Source of the DNA: Actinobacteria bacterium HGW-Actinobacteria-7
Lineage (GTDB): Bacteria; Actinomycetota; Coriobacteriia; Anaerosomatales; PHET01
Assembly (NCBI GenBank): GCA_002841275.1
Contig: PHET01000007.1
Span: 1 to 64,000 of the forward strand
DNA: 64,000 nucleotides
Direction of reading: 5' to 3'
Positions 33,061-41,286 of the stretch are shown one piece after another. The notes below the pieces were generated by a model, which searched no databases, was not told where the DNA came from, and worked only from the letters and a program-made list of their open reading frames with translations. Every line of letters starts with the position of its first letter. Within the stretch, counting starts at the first letter, position 1. Position numbers and translations under genes: made by a program.

Positions 33061-35676
33061 CTATGCTTGATGCCGCCGAGCCCATGCTACAACGGCTTGG
33101 CCGAACGAGACGGCCCCATCGTTGACCGGCAGATTAACGTGGGTGAGCGGCTCAAGTCCGGCTGCCTTGAGCGCCTCTACCGATCCGCCCAGAACCAGGC
33201 GGTTCATGAACACGCCCCCGGCGAGCGCGACCTTCCTCGTACCCAGCCGGGTGGCGACTACTTCGCTGACCGCCACCACGCACGCGACGACTGCGCGATG
33301 GAACCTCATGGAGATTACCCCCGAGGGTATTGAGGCGTCAACGTCCGATAGTACTGCTGCAAGCAACGAGCCAGCGTCGATGATAAGTGGCGATTCCAAC
33401 AGTTCCGATTCTATCAGCTCGAAGCGGTAGCTGCCCTCCGCCTGAGGTTCAGCAGCGGCTTCAAGCAGGATCGCCGCCTCACCCTCGTAGTGCGCGTCGT
33501 CCGCGATACCGATGATCGACGAGACTGCGTCGAACAGGCGGCCCATCGAACTGGTCAGCGGGCAGTTCACCCCCCGGGCGATCATGGTCAGAAGCGTGTT
33601 CTCCTCGCCGGGAGCGAGTCTGGAGCGCAGCGCCCCGGCCCCCGGATGATCCAGTAGGCCGTATTCGCTCAGGACACCCAGCGCCATCCGGGCCGGCCGT
33701 TTGATCGCACCCGAGCCGCCGGGCATGGGAACGTAACGCAGGTGCGCAACACGCTCGAACTGCTGCCAGTCGCAGGCCAGGACTTCGCCGCCCCAGATGC
33801 GCCCGTCCGAACCGTAGCCGGTGCCGTCGAACGCGATGCCCACGACCTTCTCGGCGATTCCGTGCTCAGCGGTGACACTGGCGATATGGGCGTGATGGTG
33901 CTGAACGCTGACCTTGGGCAGATTCTGCTCGAGCGCCCACTTGGTCGAAAGATACTCAGGGTGGTCGTCGTGGGCGATGAGATGCGGCTCGATTCGGAAT
34001 AGCCGCTGGTACAGGTCGAGGGTGCTCTGGTAGCTCGCGAGTGTCTCGGCGTTCTCAAGATCGCCGATGTGCTGGGAGACGAATGCGTACTCGCCGGTGA
34101 GCAGTGTGAACGTGTTCTTCTGCTCGGGCCCCGCCGCCAGAATGGCTGTGTCGGCCGAGAAGGGCAGCTTGATGGGGTGAGGCGCGTACCCCCGTGCTCT
34201 GCGCACCGGCTCGACGATGCCGCGCACGACGCGCACCACCGAGTCGTCATAGCGGCTGTAGATCTCGCGGTCGTGCAGCAAGAACGCGTCTGCGATGGTG
34301 CCGAGCCGCTCGATTGCCTCGGCGTTGCCGGTGGCGATGGGTTCGTCCGAGAGGTTGCCACTCGTCATGACCAGCGGGGCGCCGACGGCGTCGAGCAGGA
34401 GGTGGTGCAGGGGGGTGTAGGGGAGCATGACGCCGATCTCTGCTAGACCGTCGGCGATGCCGTTAGCCAGAGGGGGAACGACCCCGGGGGGTGCCGTGCT
34501 CAGACAGTCCTCGTCGCCTTCGGCTCCTGCGGAACTGCGCGCGGCACCCCCCGGGGTCGTTCCCGAGCAGCTTGCGCTGCCGGGAACTGTGGTGCCGGGC
34601 GTGAGTCCAATGCCTACGCCCCCCTCACTTGAGGCCTTGCGGCGGAGGAGGACTACGGGGCGGACGGGGCCTGAAAGGAGGTCTGCTTCTTGGTCGTTGA
34701 CTTCGCAGTACTTACGGACCTCGTCGAGGTCGCGCATCATCACGGCCAGCGGTTTGCCCCAGCGGTGCTTGCGCTGGCGCAGGGTGGCGACGGCCTCGCT
34801 GTCGAGTGCGTTGCAGGCCAGGTGGAAGCCACCCAGTCCCTTGACCGCCAGAATCCGGCTGTCGAGCAGCAACGCGGCCGCAGTCGCGACGATCTCATCG
34901 CTGCGGGCAGCCTCAGTGTCTCTGTCCCGGTGCGGCCGGGGAACGGACTCTCGCTCGGGCGTCCAGCCCCAATCGGCCGGGAGGTGGTCGGATTCGGTCT
35001 TCACGCTGCTCGGCGCGGTCCCGGGGGGTGCCGCGCGCAGTTCTGCAGGCGGCGAAGCCGCCGAAGCCTGTTTGAGCACGGCACCCCCCGGGACCGCGCC
35101 CTCGCAGAGATTCAGGTACAACCTCGGCCCACAGACGAAGCAGGCGTCTGGCTGGGCGTGAAAGCGGCGGTCTGAGGGGTCCCCGTACTCGCTTGAGCAC
35201 TCCGGGCACATGGGGAAGTCCCGCATCGTGGTCATGGGGCGGTCGTAGGGCACGTCGGCGATGATCGTGAACCGCGGCCCGCAGTTCGTACAGTTGATGA
35301 AGGGGTACCGGTGGCGTCGGTCTCCGGGGCTCGCGAGCTCGCTGAGGCAGTCGGGGCAGGTGGCGATGTCGGGGCTGACGAGCGTCATGGCCCCTTGCTC
35401 GGCTCGCGATGAGCGAATCTCGAAGCCGACAAGGCCTTGGTAGTCGATCTGTTCGACGGTCAGTCCCTCAATTCGAGACATGACCGGGGCGTGCGCTCTG
35501 AGCTCTTCGGGGAACGCGTCGACCGCTACGTCAGCACCCTCCACGACGCAGTGCACGCCGTCACTCGCGTTGAGTACCCAACCCTGCAGACCCTGCGACA
35601 CGGCGAGGTTGTAGACGAACGGCCGGAACCCGACACCTTGGACGATGCCCGAGACATGAAGCTGGAGGGCCTTCAC
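33061..35676 (-). CDS. hypF: Carbamoyltransferase HypF with two palindrome-derived insertions
   Basis: HypF (871 residues) makes the carbamoyl group for HypE from carbamoyl phosphate. It shows the N-terminal acylphosphatase domain (GIVQGVGFRPFVYNLA), zinc fingers (CPDC, CTNC, CPEC and CFVC), a YrdC-like domain and a Kae1-like C-terminal domain (VQHHHAHIASVTAEHG and KVALAGGVFMNRL). Family members are about 750 residues. The surplus is in two low-complexity stretches, each holding a palindromic repeat (34474-34564 and 35012-35100): after the second zinc finger before EIVATAAALLL, and after VVLLRRKA before IADGLAEIGVMLPYTP. GTG 35676 is chosen because homology begins there; its ribosome site is weak. 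Confidence 0.94.
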   Translation of the reverse strand: MKALQLHVSGIVQGVGFRPFVYNLAVSQGLQGWVLNASDGVHCVVEGADVAVDAFPEELRAHAPVMSRIEGLTVEQIDYQGLVGFEIRSSRAEQGAMTLVSPDIATCPDCLSELASPGDRRHRYPFINCTNCGPRFTIIADVPYDRPMTTMRDFPMCPECSSEYGDPSDRRFHAQPDACFVCGPRLYLNLCEGAVPGGAVLKQASAASPPAELRAAPPGTAPSSVKTESDHLPADWGWTPERESVPRPHRDRDTEAARSDEIVATAAALLLDSRILAVKGLGGFHLACNALDSEAVATLRQRKHRWGKPLAVMMRDLDEVRKYCEVNDQEADLLSGPVRPVVLLRRKASSEGGVGIGLTPGTTVPGSASCSGTTPGGAARSSAGAEGDEDCLSTAPPGVVPPLANGIADGLAEIGVMLPYTPLHHLLLDAVGAPLVMTSGNLSDEPIATGNAEAIERLGTIADAFLLHDREIYSRYDDSVVRVVRGIVEPVRRARGYAPHPIKLPFSADTAILAAGPEQKNTFTLLTGEYAFVSQHIGDLENAETLASYQSTLDLYQRLFRIEPHLIAHDDHPEYLSTKWALEQNLPKVSVQHHHAHIASVTAEHGIAEKVVGIAFDGTGYGSDGRIWGGEVLACDWQQFERVAHLRYVPMPGGSGAIKRPARMALGVLSEYGLLDHPGAGALRSRLAPGEENTLLTMIARGVNCPLTSSMGRLFDAVSSIIGIADDAHYEGEAAILLEAAAEPQAEGSYRFELIESELLESPLIIDAGSLLAAVLSDVDASIPSGVISMRFHRAVVACVVAVSEVVATRLGTRKVALAGGVFMNRLVLGGSVEALKAAGLEPLTHVNLPVNDGAVSFGQAVVAWARRHQA
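34474..34564. repeat. Palindromic in-frame repeat, copy A, inside hypF
   Basis: The 23-bp arms 34474-34496 and 34542-34564 are perfectly complementary, enclosing a 45-nt core. The core is homologous, in reverse orientation, to the core of the repeat at 35012-35100. In the hypF frame it encodes Gly/Ala/Pro-rich sequence (TPGGAARSSAGAEGDED and then STAPPGVVP). It sits in a surplus segment absent from ordinary HypF. Confidence 0.85.
34559..34587. repeat. Additional hairpin next to palindromic copy A
   Basis: GTTCCCG (34559-34565) and CGGGAAC (34581-34587) pair. The inner GCAGC and GCTGC also pair, leaving one bulged base and a TTGC loop. It overlaps the right arm of copy A by 6 bp and may be part of the same inserted unit. 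Confidence 0.45.
35012..35100. repeat. Palindromic in-frame repeat, copy B, inside hypF
   Basis: The 22-bp arms 35012-35033 and 35079-35100 are perfectly complementary around a 45-nt core. The arms share a GGGGGGTGCCG end with copy A, and the core matches the reverse complement of the copy A core at roughly four of five positions. It encodes VPGGAVLKQASAASPPAEL and then APPGTAP in HypF. Confidence 0.85.
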
Positions 35677-35684
35677 GACTGAGC

Positions 35685-36323
35685 CTAGGCCTGGCTCTGA
35701 CGGTGGAACCCGTCGGCCACGAAGCGGTTGTTGATACGCACGAACAGCTTGTATGCCTGGTCCAACAGGGCCATCGCCTCGGCTGCGGTCGACTGCGTGA
35801 GTTCCTCTTTCGCGGCCTCGAACGAGGAGTCGTGGATGAATGCGTTGCGCTCGGCACGCAGTGAGCGCCACCGGCGCGGAAACTCCCCGAACCCCATCTC
35901 CGCGGCAGCGTCTTCGAACTGCTCGCCGGTGAGGGCGGGGAATAGTCTGCCGATGCGCTGGCCGACAGCCCGTTGGGTGTCGAGAACGGTGGCACGCAAC
36001 TTCACGCTCGCGCCGTTGGCTTGCATGATGCGGGCGAGAATGTCCTCGATCAGTGACTCGAGGAAGGTCGCCGCAAGGATCACCACGATCTCGGACTCGC
36101 CGTCCGCGTGGTATCCGCGGATGCGCGCATCGAGACGGCGAAGTCGCTCGGGCGGGAACTGGCGGCGATCCGCCGAATCCGCTTTGCAGCGAGGGCAGGC
36201 GATCTCGCCTGCACCGTAGCGAGGATCCTCAGACAGGAACCCACAGGACACGCACTCCCAGTACAGCGGAGTCCGCTCGCTGATGACCAACGGTGCTGGG
36301 GGCTGAATGCGCTTCGTGTTCAC
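35685..36323 (-). CDS. Zinc-ribbon protein of unknown function
   Basis: This 212-residue protein is not recognised. Its N-terminal part has two CxxC pairs, CVSC and CPRC (about residues 24-46), a likely zinc ribbon, followed by a basic stretch. The rest is helical, with no membrane segment. The region GFGEFPRRWRSLRAERNAFIHDSSF resembles RiboL-PSP/HEPN-type helices, where R and H residues matter, but this is only a suggestion. GTG 36323 is chosen because coding character begins there; the ribosome site is weak. It lies 8 bp upstream of hypF. Confidence 0.65.
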   Translation of the reverse strand: MNTKRIQPPAPLVISERTPLYWECVSCGFLSEDPRYGAGEIACPRCKADSADRRQFPPERLRRLDARIRGYHADGESEIVVILAATFLESLIEDILARIMQANGASVKLRATVLDTQRAVGQRIGRLFPALTGEQFEDAAAEMGFGEFPRRWRSLRAERNAFIHDSSFEAAKEELTQSTAAEAMALLDQAYKLFVRINNRFVADGFHRQSQA

Positions 36324-36346
36324 CCGAGGATTGTAGCAGTCGAACA

Positions 36347-36369
36347 GGGCGGCCCCGCCGGGGCCGCCC
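36347..36369. terminator. GC-rich hairpin between two minus-strand genes
   Basis: A perfect 10-bp stem (36347-36356 with 36360-36369, arm GGGCGGCCCC) has a 3-nt loop. It separates the trx group from the hyp group and probably stops transcription of the former. The T-tract is poor. Confidence 0.6.
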
Positions 36370-36381
36370 GTCGTGATTGCC

Positions 36382-36633
36382 CTATACGAGTTCGACGCTC
36401 GCGTCGGGATTGGCAGGCGTGCCTTCGATCTGTGCAGCCGCCCTGTCGAGCTTCGCCCGTGCTTCGCCAAGCAGAACCGACGCCTGCGCAACTGATGCGC
36501 TTGGGTGAATCATGTCGGCGTGATCCGCGAGGTGATGAATCTGCTCGAGCCACTGCTGCGCCATGGCGAGCGTGTCGTCCGCCTGGCCGAGCATGAGCTT
36601 CATCTGGTCTGTGTTGACACCCTTCTGGCACAT
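36382..36633 (-). CDS. Small helical protein of unknown function
   Basis: This 83-residue protein begins at ATG 36633, 4 bp after the trxA stop, and is therefore likely cotranscribed with trxA. It is predicted to be all helical (MKLMLGQADDTLAMAQQWLE, then ASVLLGEARAKLDRAAAQIE), with one Cys near the start. No family recognised. Confidence 0.65.
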   Translation of the reverse strand: MCQKGVNTDQMKLMLGQADDTLAMAQQWLEQIHHLADHADMIHPSASVAQASVLLGEARAKLDRAAAQIEGTPANPDASVELV

Positions 36634-36637
36634 GGCG

Positions 36638-36961
36638 TTATCCCAACCAAGCCGAGAGCTCATCGACGAGACGCTTCTTGGGCATGGCTCCAACGAGCTT
36701 CTTCACCACTTGGCCCTCGCTGAAGACGAGGAGGGTGGGAATCGACAGGATGTCGTGCTTTGTAGCGACCGCCGGGTTCTCGTCAACGTTGAGCTTGCCC
36801 ACCGAGACGGCGTCGTACTCGGCAGCGAGCTCCTTGAGAACCGGTTCCATCATTCGGCACGGTCCGCACCACGGAGCCCAGAAGTCGAGCAAGAACGGCT
36901 TGCCGCTGGCCTCCACCGTCTCGGCGAAGTTCGCGTCGGTTACCTGGACGAGATCTGACAT
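36638..36961 (-). CDS. trxA: Thioredoxin
   Basis: This 107-residue thioredoxin has the active site FWAPWCGPCRMMEP (WCGPC at about residues 29-33) and the cis-Pro region SIPTLLVFSEGQVVKKLVGA. ATG 36961 has GGAGAGGGG upstream; earlier in-frame residues are leader. It follows trxB by 22 bp on the same strand and is its natural substrate. Confidence 0.96.
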   Translation of the reverse strand: MSDLVQVTDANFAETVEASGKPFLLDFWAPWCGPCRMMEPVLKELAAEYDAVSVGKLNVDENPAVATKHDILSIPTLLVFSEGQVVKKLVGAMPKKRLVDELSAWLG

Positions 36962-36983
36962 CGGTACCCCTCTCCTAGCTGGT

Positions 36984-37928
36984 TCAGATCGTGCATACAT
37001 TAGCGGCATCGACGTACCGCAGGGCCTCGAACGCGGCAGACGCGCCTTTCGCCGCAGCAGTGATTACCTGCTTGAGCTCGGACTGGGTCACATCGCCTGC
37101 GGCGAAGAGCCCCGGCACCGAAGTGCGTCCATCGTGGTCGATAGAGATGTACCCGCTATCGGACAGTTCGCACAGCTCCTTGGCCAACTCGTTGACAGGA
37201 TGCACTCCTACGAAGATGAACACCCCGTCGAGCGGCAGGAGCTTGTCGGGCTCCCCGATGGTGGATTCCAATCGTATAGCAGCCACCTTGCCACCTTCGC
37301 CCACGATCTGGGCGGGGACGCGGCTGAGTTCCATTTCGATCTTGTCGTTGGCGAAGCAGCGCTCTTGGATGCACTTGGTCGCACGGAGTTCGTCGCGGCG
37401 ATGAATCAGGTGGACCCGCGTAGCGAACTTGGTGAGGAACATGGCCTCTTCGACGGCCGCATCGCCGCCTCCGATGACGGCGACGGTCTTGTCCTTGAAC
37501 AGCGCGCCATCACATGTTGCGCACCACGAGACACCCCGGCCGGTGAACTCGGCCTCGCCCGGGATTCCCAGCTTCCGCGGTATGGCACCGGTGGCGAGAA
37601 TGACGCTGTGGGCCTCGAATTCCTCGCCTTCGGACGTGAGTACGAACTTGCCGCCCTCGGTCCGAACGCCTTCGACCGGAGAGAAGGTGCGGATGATCGC
37701 GCCGTGCTCCTCGGCCTGAGCCGTCATGAGCTCGCCCAGATCCGAGCCCGAGATGCCTTTGGGGAATCCGGGGTAGTTCTCCACCCAATCGGTCGTGACG
37801 ATCTGGCCGCCGGGCAGCCCGCGCTCGAACACGACGGTCTTCGCGCGGCCACGGGCCGCGTACAGTGCTGCGGCCAGTCCGGCTGGTCCTCCGCCGATGA
37901 TGGCGATGTCTATGTGCTCACGTGTCAT
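36984..37928 (-). CDS. trxB: Thioredoxin-disulfide reductase
   Basis: This 314-residue flavoprotein reduces thioredoxin with NADPH. FAD-binding IAIIGGGPAGLAAALYAAR is at the N-terminus, and the redox motif WCATCDGALFKDK lies near residue 136. The NADPH-binding VAVIGGGDAAVEEAMFL follows, and GLFAAGDVTQSELKQVITAA is near the C-terminus. It overlaps the upstream PIN-TPR gene by 4 bp (ATGA), so translation is coupled. Confidence 0.96.
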   Translation of the reverse strand: MTREHIDIAIIGGGPAGLAAALYAARGRAKTVVFERGLPGGQIVTTDWVENYPGFPKGISGSDLGELMTAQAEEHGAIIRTFSPVEGVRTEGGKFVLTSEGEEFEAHSVILATGAIPRKLGIPGEAEFTGRGVSWCATCDGALFKDKTVAVIGGGDAAVEEAMFLTKFATRVHLIHRRDELRATKCIQERCFANDKIEMELSRVPAQIVGEGGKVAAIRLESTIGEPDKLLPLDGVFIFVGVHPVNELAKELCELSDSGYISIDHDGRTSVPGLFAAGDVTQSELKQVITAAAKGASAAFEALRYVDAANVCTI

Positions 37929-39061
37929 TGGATGACTCCTTGCGTGGTCTCGGCCGACGTTCCGAGCTGTGTCTCGATCTGCTGCAGGAGCAATGATGCC
38001 TGCTGGAAGACGGTATGGCCGTTGGGGTCGTTCTCGGTCAATGTCTTGACCTTGCGCATCTGATCGGCCGCTGCCTTGAGATCGCGGCGCCCCTGAAGGT
38101 AGAAGATGCCCAGATTGTAGTTCGCGTTCACGTGGTTGGGGTCACTGGCGAGCACCTGCCCGACCGCGCGGATCGCGGGATCGGTCTGCCCTGAGTAGAA
38201 CAGCAGTGACGCCATATCGGCGCGCGCATCGTTGTCGGAAGGCAGTTCCTTCAGATAGGCCGCGTAGTAGCGGATGCCTGCCTTGCTCAGGGGAATGACG
38301 GTCGCCTGATCGCCGGAAGCCTGCGCGTTACCTACGGCGTCGTAGTAGAAGTCACCCATGGTGAGCAGGGCTTCTCGGTTGTTGGGGTACTTGTCCAGCG
38401 CACCAAGTGCTTCGAACGCCGCGATCTGCTTCGTCGTCAGCAGCTCTCGATACTGGGTGGGTAGCTGGGTGGTGTCGAAGGCGGTCTTGTTGGTCATCGT
38501 CAGCACGATAACCGCGACGAAGACAGCCAAGGCGATCGCAAGGATGCCCAACGGCACGCGGTAGCGCTGGAACGGGCGGATGATGTAACGCTTGGCGAAA
38601 CCACCCTCGACGCCTTCGCCATAGCGAGCGACCGTGACGCCCAGTGTCTGGGCCTTCAGCAGCATGTTGAGGTCGTTGGTCACCAGTAAGACATCGCAGT
38701 CCGGGCCCGCCAGGCTGCAGACCTGCATCGCAGTGGCGATGATCTTGTCGTCGGAGTTGCGCGTCGTGATCCCGTCCGGCAGCTTCATGTCGGGGTCGAA
38801 GGGAACGACGCGAAGCCGACCGCCGTCGGGGATGTCGACACCGTCGATCAGCGAGCCCTCTTCGGACAGCTCGAAGAGCATACGGCTGACTTCCCTGCCA
38901 CGGAATCGAAGGTCGGGATCGACTCGCGCGGTCTTGAGCTTGTCGAGTTCGCCCAAGACCGTCTCGGGAATCACGACCTCATCACGTGGGTACGACAGCA
39001 CCGAGTTCGGGTCTGCGAGCAACACGTTGGTATCGAGTACGACGATCCTGCTCATGCGCAT
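37925..39061 (-). CDS. PIN-domain, single-membrane-helix, TPR fusion protein
   Basis: This 378-residue protein has an unusual domain set. Residues about 4-150 are a PIN nuclease domain of the PhoH/YlaK-associated type, with acidic residues in VVLDTNVLLADP, ETVLGELDKLK, NSDDKIIATA and VLLVTNDLNM. Next come a basic stretch and one membrane helix (about 175-195, GILAIALAVFVAVIVLTM). The C-terminal about 160 residues are TPR-like (NREALLTMGDFYYDAVG, then VNANYNLGIFYLQGRRDL). A second start, ATG 39055, is equally possible. No PhoH ATPase domain is present. It is translationally coupled to trxB. The role is unknown; membrane-attached RNA cleavage or quality control is a guess. Confidence 0.82.
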   Translation of the reverse strand: MRMSRIVVLDTNVLLADPNSVLSYPRDEVVIPETVLGELDKLKTARVDPDLRFRGREVSRMLFELSEEGSLIDGVDIPDGGRLRVVPFDPDMKLPDGITTRNSDDKIIATAMQVCSLAGPDCDVLLVTNDLNMLLKAQTLGVTVARYGEGVEGGFAKRYIIRPFQRYRVPLGILAIALAVFVAVIVLTMTNKTAFDTTQLPTQYRELLTTKQIAAFEALGALDKYPNNREALLTMGDFYYDAVGNAQASGDQATVIPLSKAGIRYYAAYLKELPSDNDARADMASLLFYSGQTDPAIRAVGQVLASDPNHVNANYNLGIFYLQGRRDLKAAADQMRKVKTLTENDPNGHTVFQQASLLLQQIETQLGTSAETTQGVIQ

Positions 39062-39155
39062 GGGCCTTTCATCGAGCGTTTGCCGCCGCCATCTTACTGC
39101 AACCTGACGTGGGGATATCTGGAGATTGTGGGTACGAGGTCAGCCGTCCCAACGT

Positions 39156-41174
39156 TCATCCCCTGTTTGTGCCCTCCGTTGACTCGGCCGAGCGGACGCG
39201 ACGGATGATGAACACGAGCATCACGCCAAGTGCCGTGACAACGGCACCGATGATAGCCAGCCGGTCCAGGTACGACGCGCGGACATCGACTGTTTTGCGG
39301 GCCAGGACCACGCCGGCCGAGGCGACCGTCACGGTCAGCTTGCCCCGCAATGCGTCCGGCATGGACACCGGCAGTTCCACGAAGTTGTCCTTCGGACTGA
39401 GCTCGACCCGGCGCAATTGGTCGCCTGAGATACTCACGCCCTTCGAGGTCGTCGCGACCACGTCGATGCTAAGGGGCGCATCGCCACCGTTGGTGATGGT
39501 GACAGGCACTTCTCCGGAGCTGCCCGCCAGCGTGATCGCCTCGACACGCAGGCTCACCGCCGAGAGGACATCACGCGCACTGCGTAGAGCGGTGGCAGAA
39601 TACGTGCGTCCCCGGTCGGCGAGGTCCCACTTGCCCTCGGGCCCGGCCCACGCCGAGCACTGCGCGATCAGCGAGTCGTCCTCGGCGATCTGGGACCTGC
39701 TGCCGGAGTCGGCCAATGCAGCAGTCAGCGCCTGGGACCAGTCGCGTGCGGTCTTCACGTCCCTCCAGTACCCCTTCGGGGCGGGAGAGTCTTCCTTTCC
39801 GTTGACGAGTTTGGCTACTGAGCTGGGGGTTCGCGCAGCCAGCGCGCGTGTGAGATCGACTCGCAGCCAGGCTTGATCGGCGAGCGTATCGTATGCCGCG
39901 ATGAGGGCACGCGCACTGGCTGCGCCCGGGCCGACATCGCAGCTGACCACAAGAGGACCGCGCAGACCCGGTGCGATGGCTCGATCGAATGCTTCTCTGA
40001 TCTGCCCGGTCGTGTCGCCTCCGGTCACCTTTTGGCTCAGAGCATCGTCGGCCACCAGCACCCTGACCGGCGGTCCGTCGAGTTTGTAGATGCCCGGCGC
40101 CGCCTTGGTCCGCCTGAACCGTGCACACGACTGCCCGACTACCACGTACTCAACACCGTGTCGGGCCAGCGTCGAGGCGGCCTCCGGTGGTAGACACCCG
40201 CCCGCGGGAATGGTCCCGGTCGACGGCGTCGTTTCAACCGAACTGAAGGTCGCCGAGAGGCCCTTGGCGTACTGAATGTCGACGTCTTGGACCATGCCGT
40301 GGGTTGCGAGAGCGGAAAGGTCGGGATCTGAGAATCCCTGCGTGGTCAGTTCGAGCCGTCCCGTGTCGAGAGCCTCACCCAGCAGCGCGAGGGTCGACCC
40401 GTATGCTTGAGGTACCGGGCTGTCAGCCGCGATTCGAGCCGTGCCTTCGGGCCCCACCAGCTCGTAGCCGGAAGCGATGTGCGACCACTCGCTGAGCAAC
40501 AGCGGCGAGACTGCCAGAGTGATCCGGGCGTCGGGTTGCGCTACCACCCAGGCCGCGATCTCCAGCACGTCATCACGAACCTGCGTGTACTGGCCGGGGT
40601 CGGCGACGAACCGGCCCTTGGGGTCGGCAAGCGGCTGCCCGCTGACTCGGGCGCAAATCGCCACAGGAAGGCGAGGGCGCTTGGGGTCGTACACGAGCAG
40701 CTCGGCCTCGACGGTCCCTTGGACTATCTGCCCCTTCTGGGCTATTCGTACTTCGAGTTGGACAGGGTAGGCACCCGGGCTGAGCTGTAGATCGCTCATG
40801 TCGCGCTCGAAGGCGGCGATGACCGTGCCAGTATCGGCGTTGTTCTCGATCCGCGTCTGCTGGATCATCAGTTTGCCCGAGGGGTTGAGGATCTTGAGCC
40901 GCGCCATGACCGAGTCGGCCGGTCGGCTCAACGAGATACGGGCCGAGTAGGCGAAGCTCCCGTTCGAGGGCATGGCCGGAGTCTGAGGCACGAGAGAGAC
41001 GCTCGATACGCCGATGGTTGCCACGACCGAACCAAGCGCCGCGCCGGGCGTCTGCTGGCTCTGTCCTGCAGCAGGGAGCGCTGTGGCGGGCTCTGTCAGC
41101 GAGACAGCGCCGATCGCGACGAGTGCCAGAGCGCACGCCCAGATCGCGTATATCGTGCTGCGCCGATGTGGCAA
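39156..41174 (-). CDS. Large cell-surface protein with signal peptide and C-terminal membrane anchor
   Basis: This 672-residue protein is probably exported and anchored by one C-terminal helix (LAIIGAVVTALGVMLVFIIRR). A signal peptide follows the start (YAIWACALALVAIGAVSL). I chose TTG 41174 because AGGAAG lies just upstream and earlier in-frame sequence runs into the lon promoter region. The ectodomain has beta-sandwich-like ends and a middle part (about residues 170-430) that somewhat resembles a glycoside-hydrolase or deacetylase-type barrel: ITLAVSPLLLSEW, ELTTQGFSDPDLSAL and GVEYVVVGQS. It recalls actinobacterial DUF6049-type proteins in plan; no catalytic assignment is possible. Confidence 0.7.
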   Translation of the reverse strand: MPHRRSTIYAIWACALALVAIGAVSLTEPATALPAAGQSQQTPGAALGSVVATIGVSSVSLVPQTPAMPSNGSFAYSARISLSRPADSVMARLKILNPSGKLMIQQTRIENNADTGTVIAAFERDMSDLQLSPGAYPVQLEVRIAQKGQIVQGTVEAELLVYDPKRPRLPVAICARVSGQPLADPKGRFVADPGQYTQVRDDVLEIAAWVVAQPDARITLAVSPLLLSEWSHIASGYELVGPEGTARIAADSPVPQAYGSTLALLGEALDTGRLELTTQGFSDPDLSALATHGMVQDVDIQYAKGLSATFSSVETTPSTGTIPAGGCLPPEAASTLARHGVEYVVVGQSCARFRRTKAAPGIYKLDGPPVRVLVADDALSQKVTGGDTTGQIREAFDRAIAPGLRGPLVVSCDVGPGAASARALIAAYDTLADQAWLRVDLTRALAARTPSSVAKLVNGKEDSPAPKGYWRDVKTARDWSQALTAALADSGSRSQIAEDDSLIAQCSAWAGPEGKWDLADRGRTYSATALRSARDVLSAVSLRVEAITLAGSSGEVPVTITNGGDAPLSIDVVATTSKGVSISGDQLRRVELSPKDNFVELPVSMPDALRGKLTVTVASAGVVLARKTVDVRASYLDRLAIIGAVVTALGVMLVFIIRRVRSAESTEGTNRG

Positions 41175-41286
41175 AGGAGCTTCCTGACGTGGGTGTACTT
41201 CGATTCGTGGTCTATCGGACGTGTACCATGATGCAGATACGGGCACATGATTATCGCACGCCGCACACGGAAAGGACGTACCGCGC

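Noticed and set aside
34600-35000. hypF as a pseudogene because of its odd inserts
   Set aside because: The frame is open throughout and all zinc-finger, YrdC and Kae1-like motifs are intact on both sides of the inserts.
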